Assembly (NCBI GenBank): GCA_002701845.1
Contig: NZXG01000013.1
Span: 1-64,000 of the forward strand
Origin: Pseudomonadales bacterium
GTDB taxonomy: Bacteria > Pseudomonadota > Gammaproteobacteria > Pseudomonadales > Ketobacteraceae
DNA: 64,000 nt
Direction of reading: 5' to 3'
Under the pieces are notes generated by a model. It did no database searches. It had not been told where the DNA came from and saw only the letters and a list, made by a program, of their open reading frames with translations. The position numbers and the translations under genes were made by a program. Shown one piece after another: positions 58,429-64,000 of the stretch. The first letter of the stretch is position 1; each line of letters begins with the position of its first letter.

Positions 58429-58971
58429 ATGAGACGGTTTTACAGTGCCGACTACCCCCCGATCATTCTGGACATAGAAGCATCGGGATTCGGCGTCAAC
58501 AGTTATCCCATCGAAGTGGGCTTTGCCGATCACGACGGCAGTCGCTTCTGCAGCCTGATCCAGCCGCTGCCCCAGTGGACCCACTGGAGCGACAGTGCCG
58601 AGGCGGCCCATGGCATTTCCCGCAGTGCCCTGGCCCAACGTGGCCAGCCGGCGCTGCAGGTGGCCCGCGAACTCAATCTGCGGCTGCAGAACCGCACGGT
58701 TTACAGCGATGGCTGGGTGGTGGACCACCCCTGGCTCATGACATTGTACTTCGCCGTGGGCATGCAACCCAGTTTTCAGCTGTCGCCCATCGAGATGATC
58801 ATGACCGAACATCAGGTGGCCCTGTGGGACGATATCCACGAGGACGTGATTGCCGAAAGCAGCGAGCAAAGACACCGGGCCAGTACCGACGCCTGGATTA
58901 TCCAGCAAACCTGGATCCGCAGCCATTTTCAGGCGCTTCAGTCAAGCACCAGAATGAGGCTGGCCACCTGA
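58429..58971 (+). CDS. DEDDh 3'-5' exonuclease (DnaQ-like)
   Basis: 180 residues with the RNase T/DnaQ fold. Exo I is LDIEASG (Asp15, Glu17), Exo II is near VYSDGWVVDHPWL, and Exo III is HRASTDAWII with His and Asp (DEDDh type). It is short, lacking any extra domain, so it may act on RNA ends or small DNA. It is preceded by a CAGGATC-type weak ribosome-binding site. Confidence 0.82.
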   Translation: MRRFYSADYPPIILDIEASGFGVNSYPIEVGFADHDGSRFCSLIQPLPQWTHWSDSAEAAHGISRSALAQRGQPALQVARELNLRLQNRTVYSDGWVVDHPWLMTLYFAVGMQPSFQLSPIEMIMTEHQVALWDDIHEDVIAESSEQRHRASTDAWIIQQTWIRSHFQALQSSTRMRLAT

Positions 58972-59279
58972 AAATGCCTCAGGGCGTCCCATCAGCTGGC
59001 AGGGTTCACCGCTAACCATCTGATTGTTCTGCTCCAGACCCTGGCACAAAAACTGCTTGAACCTTTTCGGGTACTGGACAAGTCCTCTACTCACCATTTT
59101 AACGCCGACTCTTGTTCGCTTTGGGCTCGCACACACCGGATTTGGGAACCGGTGTGTGTTCGACCCCCCTCTCCGCGCCACAGTCCCCCGCTTTACCGTC
59201 CCCAGCCCCAGGGTTATGATCTGCGGGCATATCCAATAGCCTTTTCAGCCATCATGAGTTCAGCAATCATGAGCAAACC
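58972..59279. other. Intergenic region with tRNA-like hairpin
   Basis: No protein gene is supported. At 59104-59180 there is a 77-base stretch with a perfect 10-bp hairpin (59130-59139 with 59149-59158). Its loop ATTTGGGAA resembles a proline-type anticodon loop, and TTCGA followed by ...CTCCGCGCCA resembles a tRNA 3' end. The T-stem and acceptor stem do not pair, so this is at best a relic. Confidence 0.35.
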
Positions 59280-59903
59280 ATGAGCCAAGCGCCGGACAGC
59301 CCCGACCTCGCCCCATTACGGCGCCAGGACCATGCGGCGTTCGAGGCCCTGGTACGCAACCATCACCGTCCCATGCTGGCAGTGGCCCGGGCCATTGTTG
59401 GCGACAGCCTGGCGGAAGAGGTGGTCCAGGAAGCCTGGGTGTCCGTCTACCGCAATTTACCGGGCTTTGAAGGTCGTTCCAGTTTGAAGACCTGGCTCTT
59501 CAGCATTGTCAGCAACCAGGCCAAGACCCGGCTGCGCAAAGAGAAACGGGTGATTGCCTTTGATGATCTGAGCGTCCCCGACACCGGGGTGGATTACCTG
59601 GACAGCGGGCGCTTTCACGCCGGCAATGGCCACTGGAAAACCCCACCCCCCGGCTGGCACCTGGATTCACCGGATCAGTTGTTGGAGCAGTCACAACTGC
59701 AGCACTGCATCGATCATACCCTTAAGGTGTTGCCGCCACAGCAGCGGGCCGTGTTCCTGTTACGGGATATTGAACAGCAGGAATTGGCGGCCATCTGTAA
59801 TATTCTGGAAGTAACGGAGTCCTATGTCAGAGTGCTGTTGCACCGGGCACGTTTGAAACTTATGCAGGTCATCGACCGCTACCAGGAAACCGGCGAATGC
59901 TGA
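59280..59903 (+). CDS. ECF-type RNA polymerase sigma factor
   Basis: 207 residues. Region 2 is FEALVRNHHRPMLAVARAIV, with AEEVVQEAWVSVYRNLPGF and SSLKTWLFSIVSNQAKTRLR. Region 4 is VLPPQQRAVFLLRDIEQQEL, with the helix-turn-helix ICNILEVTESYVRVLLHRAR. A longer than usual loop (about 95-130) separates them. The anti-sigma gene overlaps its end. The target promoters are not seen in this window. Confidence 0.9.
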   Translation: MSQAPDSPDLAPLRRQDHAAFEALVRNHHRPMLAVARAIVGDSLAEEVVQEAWVSVYRNLPGFEGRSSLKTWLFSIVSNQAKTRLRKEKRVIAFDDLSVPDTGVDYLDSGRFHAGNGHWKTPPPGWHLDSPDQLLEQSQLQHCIDHTLKVLPPQQRAVFLLRDIEQQELAAICNILEVTESYVRVLLHRARLKLMQVIDRYQETGEC

Positions 59904-60142
59904 AATGTAAGGACATCGCCCACGAGGCCAGCGACTACGTGGAACACCACCAACACTGGTGGCGGCGCCTGTTGTTTCGGCTGCACCTGTTCCTGTGCGC
60001 CAATTGCCGCCGCTTTGTGCGCCATCTGCGACTGACCCGACAATTTATCCGCCGGCGCGGCGCGCCCGCCTCCCCACAGGAGGTGGAACAGGTACTGTCT
60101 CAGGTAGAGTCCCGCCATGGTGGCAGCACCGGCGCGCAGTGA
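59897..60142 (+). CDS. zf-HC2-type anti-sigma factor
   Basis: 81 residues with the HxxxCxxC zinc motif of the zinc-binding anti-sigma family (LHLFLCANCRRF) and basic helices around it. No membrane segment is seen, so it should be a soluble zinc-ASD-only protein. It overlaps the sigma gene in ATGCTGA, so it probably controls that sigma factor, perhaps in response to redox or zinc. Confidence 0.8.
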   Translation: MLKCKDIAHEASDYVEHHQHWWRRLLFRLHLFLCANCRRFVRHLRLTRQFIRRRGAPASPQEVEQVLSQVESRHGGSTGAQ

Positions 60143-60144
60143 CG

Positions 60145-60200
60145 GGGTCGCCCGGATAGGGTCGCCCGGATAGGGTCGCCCGGAAAGGGTCGCCCGGAAA
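60145..60200. repeat. Four 14-bp tandem repeats
   Basis: Units at 60145, 60159, 60173 and 60187 read GGGTCGCCCGGATA twice and GGGTCGCCCGGAAA twice, followed by GGGTTTTC. They fill the gap between the anti-sigma gene and the leftward gene at 60583. As in the array after fmdB, the unit is 14 bp and variants are grouped, but the sequence is unrelated. Confidence 0.95.
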
Positions 60201-60217
60201 GGGTTTTCAAATCCGAA

Positions 60218-60583
60218 TCACTCGCTCTCGGCGTCGCCGGGCAAGTTAACCCCCACTGGACGGCGGTTGGAACGTTTGTCATCCCAGCTCAAATCTTCAG
60301 GATCGTACCAGTTGATCGCCGTCAGCACCTGCGAACGGGTACGTTCGGACAGAGTCACCCAGAGCTCCGCAAACGCCTCCAGCCCCTGCTGACGGCGCTG
60401 CGCTACTTTACTTTGCAGCCGGGAGGTGATCTGGGGCAGATTAAGCGCCTCCCCCAGTTTGCCGGGAACAATGTATTCCTGACCCAGAAACTTGCGCCTG
60501 TGAGTCCGCTGCTGCAACACCTGTTGCAACGCCCGGGCAGCCGCCAGGGCGGAATGTTCATCAAAGTCTACGTGGCTGGTCAT
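60218..60583 (-). CDS. Hypothetical protein
   Basis: 121 residues, charged and soluble (DEHSALAAARALQQVLQQRT; RRKFLGQEYIVPGKLGEALN; ERTRSQVLTAINWYDPEDL). No known motif is visible. It is a single gene converging on the sigma/anti-sigma pair across the 14-bp repeats. Confidence 0.55.
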   Translation of the reverse strand: MTSHVDFDEHSALAAARALQQVLQQRTHRRKFLGQEYIVPGKLGEALNLPQITSRLQSKVAQRRQQGLEAFAELWVTLSERTRSQVLTAINWYDPEDLSWDDKRSNRRPVGVNLPGDAESE

Positions 60584-60910
60584 AATCCCGCACAGACTGA
60601 AGCTCGAACCTCACAGCATAGCAACTCACCTGAGGCATCACCAGCATCCGCAGCCCACCCCAAAGCGCACATTTACCGGGCACACCACACTCCACCCCGG
60701 GCACTCATGGTGCGCGTGCAGAACGTTTTTCGCATCCTCCGGTGCAAAGATGGGGCTTTGGCTGCCCTATTCTGTGCCTATAAGTGGGTATTGCTTTATT
60801 ACCGTGCTGTGGCATCTTTGTTGCTTCGCAGCGAACTGATCGATCATTCCCGCAAACCACGATGACGCAAACCAGCAGGCACTCCAGGAGAGTGTATTGA
60901 GGAGTCAGTA
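60584..60910. other. Intergenic region upstream of the haemoglobin gene
   Basis: No protein gene is supported; the long rightward frame that crosses it is rich in Pro, Ser and His and lies partly opposite the gene at 60218. It holds the promoter of the haemoglobin gene, but I cannot name its boxes. AGGAGTCAGTA precedes the ATG at 60911. Confidence 0.5.
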
Positions 60911-61282
60911 ATGAGTACTGTGTATGAAAAAATTGGGGGCGAGCCCGCGGTAGACGCCGCGGTGGAATTGTTTTACAAGAAGGTGCTGGCGGATGACCGC
61001 ATCAACCACTTCTTCGAAGGGGTGGATATGGATAAACAGCACCGCATGCAAAAAGGCTTTTTGATCTTCGCTTTTGGCGGGCCCAATAATTACAGTGGCA
61101 AGGGCATGGCCGCCGCCCACCGCCGCCTGGTGGAAGAAAAAGGTCTTAACGACAGCCACTTTGATGCGGTGATGGAAGACCTGGGGGCCACATTGAAAGA
61201 ACTCAATGTCCCCGATGAGCTGATCGCGGAAGCCGCTGGCATCGCGGAAAGCGTCCGGGATGCGGTGCTGAACCGCGCCTGA
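60911..61282 (+). CDS. Group 1 truncated haemoglobin
   Basis: 123 residues of the trHbN/group I type. The YEKIGGEPAVDAAVE start, the FAFGGPNNY loop and proximal His70 in AAHRRLVEEKGL are the family marks. It binds haem and likely detoxifies nitric oxide or senses oxygen. It starts behind GGAG and ends at a bidirectional hairpin. Confidence 0.93.
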   Translation: MSTVYEKIGGEPAVDAAVELFYKKVLADDRINHFFEGVDMDKQHRMQKGFLIFAFGGPNNYSGKGMAAAHRRLVEEKGLNDSHFDAVMEDLGATLKELNVPDELIAEAAGIAESVRDAVLNRA

Positions 61283-61300
61283 GACCCAGCGCTATGTGTT

Positions 61301-61324
61301 TCAGGGCGAACCTGTTCGCCCTGA
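61301..61324. terminator. Bidirectional hairpin between haemoglobin and fimV genes
   Basis: TCAGGGCGAA (61301-61310) pairs with TTCGCCCTGA (61315-61324) around a four-base CCTG loop. It separates converging genes. No long T-run follows on either side, so termination may be partial. Confidence 0.55.
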
Positions 61325-61327
61325 CGC

Positions 61328-63154
61328 CTAGCCGGCGTTACGGTGCAATTCCGGCAGCTGATATTGTTCCCGCAAAGCGTCCACTGCGGCGGTAAGATCT
61401 TCGTTGTCCAGCCGTTCCACCACCGCCGCCTGCTCTTCGAAATCGCGCCAGTTTCCCCGCATGGCATAGACCCGCAACAACTGCAGGCGCAGGTCCTGGC
61501 GCTTGGGCCGTTTGGCCATCTCCGCCGTAATCACGTTCAGCGCCCGGTCGTACTGCTGATCCAGCAAGTACAGATCAATCAACTCATTGACATCATCGGC
61601 GCTGGCCTCTTGTTCCAACGCCGAATCCTGGCGGGCGTGAAGTGCATGGTGACTGGATTTTTCCTGAATCTGATGGATGGCCTCACGCACTTTTTCCGGC
61701 GCATCCGCCCGGCTGCGATCCCGCTTGGCGCCGAACACCAGCTCGTACAGATCCTCGTCCTGAATGGTTTCGGTTTCCCGCAGCGTGCTCACTCTTTTCA
61801 CCCGCCACCCCATCAATAACATCAACAGGCTCAACGGCAGCAGCGCCAGCAGATACCACAACCCGGAACCGCTGCGCTCAATCAGCCGCTGGCCGTCAGC
61901 ACGATTGCCCTGAATCAGATCCTGGGCCACCGCGGGCCGCCGGGGTGCCGCTACAGTGCTCACAGCAGCCGGGTTTTCGAGACTGACGTTGTTTGCGCCC
62001 TGGCTTGCAAGGTCAAGCTTGTCCGCCTTGGGGTTGAGGCTGGCTGCCAGCGCCGGGGACGACACCGACGCTGCGACTGCCGGGCCGCTACCCGTTGCGC
62101 CGGCACCGGCCTGCTGCAGCCGCTGGGTGCGCAATTCCTGCACCAATACCCGGGCCAGATCAATGGCCTCCTGCATGGTGGCCTGCTGCTGCCGCATCTG
62201 CGTCACCTGCTCGCGCAGACGCTGCTGGGACGCCACCAGCTCCACCCGTTCCTGCTGCAGTTCCGCCACCTGTTGCCGCAGTTCCGCCACCTGGCGGGTC
62301 AATGCACTGTCGGCACTGTTGGCGGCGGCCGGTGCGCTCGGAGCCGGGGACCCCTGGAAAGTCAGATTCGCTTCTACTTCGGGGTAGCCGGCCGCCGCCA
62401 CCGGTGCGGAGGCCGGTGATGGCGCCAGCGCGGGTACCGCCAGCCAGGCGCCCTGTTTAAGACGATTGCGATCACCGGCGATAAAAGCCTGGGGGTTGGC
62501 GGCGTGAATGGCATCCATCATTTGCTGAATCGAGAGCCCGGTGCCGGCGCGGAACCGGCGCCCCAGGGCCCACAATGAATCCCCGGCCCTCACCCGGTAA
62601 CGATCCCCCAGCTCCGGCACTACTGCGCTCACTGGCTGCGGACGGGCTGGGGTTGGGGCTGGGGCTGGGGCTGGGGCTGGAGTTAGGGTAGGGGTCGCCG
62701 CCGGCGATGGGGAGCCCGCCAGGCGAACTTTGGTGGTGGTCGTCACTGCGGATCGGCCCGCCCCATAGCCCGGCGGGTCCAGCAACAGATTGTAGCGCCG
62801 GTAACTGGTGCCACCGGGCCAGCCCAACTCCACCACGATGTCCAGAAACGGTTCCACCAGGCGACGGCCGCTGCGGATGGCCACCATTTTATCCCCAGCT
62901 TCCGTGCCGGTAACGGCAAACTGCAAATCACCGTGACTGGCTTCGTAGCGTACATTCATACGCTCATAAACCGACATGTCCGCCAGCCTGACCCGGATTT
63001 CCTCCGGGGCAAAAGTGTGGGCGGATAACAAAGCCACCTGCGCCTGCAGCGGAGCCCCCAGATAGGACTGGACATCAATATCCCCCAGGCCCAGCCCATT
63101 GGCAACACCGGCGTGCAACGCAGCGCCAGCCAGTAACATCGACCGATACTTCAT
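61328..63154 (-). CDS. fimV: FimV-like protein (LysM, membrane, TPR-like)
   Basis: 608 residues. The signal peptide and FimV N-terminal domain (GLGDIDVQSYLGAPLQAQVAL) come first, then a Pro/Ala repeat (codons of about four GGGGCT-type hexamers on the + strand near 62650-62680). A LysM domain (YRVRAGDSLWALGRRF, about 185-245), a coiled coil (RQVAELRQQVAELQQERVEL), one membrane helix (LWYLLALLPLSLLMLLMGW) and a C-terminal TPR/FimV-type region (NELIDLYLLDQQYDRALNVI) follow. FimV organises polar type IV pili and chemotaxis. It is shorter than the Pseudomonas protein (about 900). It is divergent from the AstE-like gene. Confidence 0.9.
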   Translation of the reverse strand: MKYRSMLLAGAALHAGVANGLGLGDIDVQSYLGAPLQAQVALLSAHTFAPEEIRVRLADMSVYERMNVRYEASHGDLQFAVTGTEAGDKMVAIRSGRRLVEPFLDIVVELGWPGGTSYRRYNLLLDPPGYGAGRSAVTTTTKVRLAGSPSPAATPTLTPAPAPAPAPTPARPQPVSAVVPELGDRYRVRAGDSLWALGRRFRAGTGLSIQQMMDAIHAANPQAFIAGDRNRLKQGAWLAVPALAPSPASAPVAAAGYPEVEANLTFQGSPAPSAPAAANSADSALTRQVAELRQQVAELQQERVELVASQQRLREQVTQMRQQQATMQEAIDLARVLVQELRTQRLQQAGAGATGSGPAVAASVSSPALAASLNPKADKLDLASQGANNVSLENPAAVSTVAAPRRPAVAQDLIQGNRADGQRLIERSGSGLWYLLALLPLSLLMLLMGWRVKRVSTLRETETIQDEDLYELVFGAKRDRSRADAPEKVREAIHQIQEKSSHHALHARQDSALEQEASADDVNELIDLYLLDQQYDRALNVITAEMAKRPKRQDLRLQLLRVYAMRGNWRDFEEQAAVVERLDNEDLTAAVDALREQYQLPELHRNAG

Positions 63155-63341
63155 AATTCAACTCGAATGTTTGCTCAATCCCTGCTTAAAATGTAGACCA
63201 ATTCACACTTGGATTGACCAGGGAATACACAGAAACCCTACGAAATGCAGTAAAACCTTTGCATTTGGCACTTTATGACCGCCCAGCGGATATGAGTAGA
63301 GAACCAGTTATAGCAGGACGTTATAAAAAGGGCATCGCGGC

Positions 63342-64000
63342 ATGGAACAGTGGTTTGAACAGGTGTGGTATTGCGCGCCACAGTCCAGCGCTCCCCGGCA
63401 ACCGGGGTTGATCCTCAGCGCCGGCATCCACGGGGACGAAACCAGGCCGGTTGTGCTGCTGCGGCAGTTACAACAACAGCTGGCGAGCGGGCAACTGCAA
63501 CCGGCCCGCCCCCTGTTGCTGTTGTACGGCAATCCGCGGGCCATGGCCCGGCATCAGCGCATGATCACTGAGAACCTGAACCGCCTCTTCACTTCCCCGT
63601 CTTCCGCCAGCGCGGATGGGCAGCGGGCCCGGGTGCTGATGGATGCCTGCGAGCGGCTGGGTCGATTGGGCCCGGTGGCAGCCCATTTCGATCTTCACAG
63701 CACCATCAAACCGTCATTGATCGAACGCTTTGCCCTCTGTCCGGTGAGCCCAGTGAGTCCGGAGAGCCCGCCACCCTGCCACTATCACTGGGCCGCGCCG
63801 CTGAGCCGGGCCGGGTTCGGCGCTTGGGTGCAACAGACCCGACGCGCGGCCACGTTCTCCCAGTTCACCCGGGATGCCCTGAACTGCGACAGCTTTACCC
63901 TGGAATGCGGCAGTCACGCTTCGAAGCCGGACCGGGAGAACCGGCTGCAGCCGCTGGCCCGTTGGCTGCACGATCTGATCAGCGGAGCCGCCGCCCTGCC
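63342..64000 (+). CDS. Succinylglutamate desuccinylase/aspartoacylase-like (AstE type), partial
   Basis: Open from the ATG at 63342 to the window edge, so 3' truncated (about 219 codons visible). It has the zinc-ligand motif SAGIHGDETRP, then GNPRAMARHQRM, ENLNRLF, the second ligand in FDLHSTI, and FTLECGSH near the end. These are the AstE/aspartoacylase marks. AstE removes succinate in arginine catabolism. Without the other ast genes in view, the substrate is uncertain. It is divergent from fimV. Confidence 0.85.
   Translation, partial: MEQWFEQVWYCAPQSSAPRQPGLILSAGIHGDETRPVVLLRQLQQQLASGQLQPARPLLLLYGNPRAMARHQRMITENLNRLFTSPSSASADGQRARVLMDACERLGRLGPVAAHFDLHSTIKPSLIERFALCPVSPVSPESPPPCHYHWAAPLSRAGFGAWVQQTRRAATFSQFTRDALNCDSFTLECGSHASKPDRENRLQPLARWLHDLISGAAAL

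Overview
The window reads as chromosomal DNA of a GC-rich, aerobic gammaproteobacterium. FimV, OpgG/OpgH, a RegB/RegA redox pair, HrpB, YgiQ, an AmiE nearly identical to the Pseudomonas enzyme at its N-terminus and an AstE-like protein point to the Pseudomonadales/Oceanospirillales group (Alcanivorax, Ketobacter or Marinobacter-like). The genus is a guess. No rRNA, CRISPR array or prophage is visible.

Layout. 1-7.9 kb is a visibly less GC-rich accessory patch: a decayed type I restriction-modification locus read leftward (hsdR with an early stop, a DUF4143 ATPase, hsdM cut by an IS911-like element, no hsdS), then two small unknown genes and a MORN-repeat protein with a relic copy beside it. 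7.9-13.7 kb holds a GYF-domain membrane protein, two EamA transporters, a START-domain protein and a tandem HAD protein. 13.6-17.2 kb is opgG-opgH (periplasmic glucans). 17.4-24 kb has a DUF2780 protein, a PNPOx-like protein, a predicted outer-membrane barrel, and a lipoprotein esterase followed by regB-regA.

24-37.5 kb is the functional heart of the window, an amide/urea nitrogen-scavenging locus. A histidine kinase whose sensor is a whole NCS1-type transporter is translationally coupled to a LuxR-type response regulator. Beside them lie amiB-amiE (AAA+ ATPase and aliphatic amidase). Divergent from these run urtABCDE (urea/short-chain amide ABC uptake), fmdA (formamidase) and fmdB. The likely logic is that amides are imported by Urt, hydrolysed by AmiE and FmdA to ammonia, and sensed by the NCS1-kinase. 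A very stable UUCG hairpin after urtA and a 14-bp minisatellite fused to the terminator after fmdB are notable.

37.5-64 kb is mostly housekeeping: two GST-like proteins, an FMN reductase-like protein, a soluble four-PAS chemoreceptor, YgiQ, a DHH phosphoesterase, HrpB, an MpaB-like oxygenase, a membrane diguanylate cyclase broken by a one-base insertion in a C6 run, an M61 peptidase, a rare MltB-type transglycosylase/M23 peptidase fusion, an MFS transporter, a DEDDh exonuclease, an ECF sigma/zf-HC2 anti-sigma pair, a truncated haemoglobin, FimV and the start of an AstE-like gene.

The main candidates for novelty are the NCS1-kinase amide locus, the four repeats at exact 23-bp period in front of the DUF4143 ATPase, the lytic transglycosylase/M23 fusion, and the duplicated DWH-type HAD protein.
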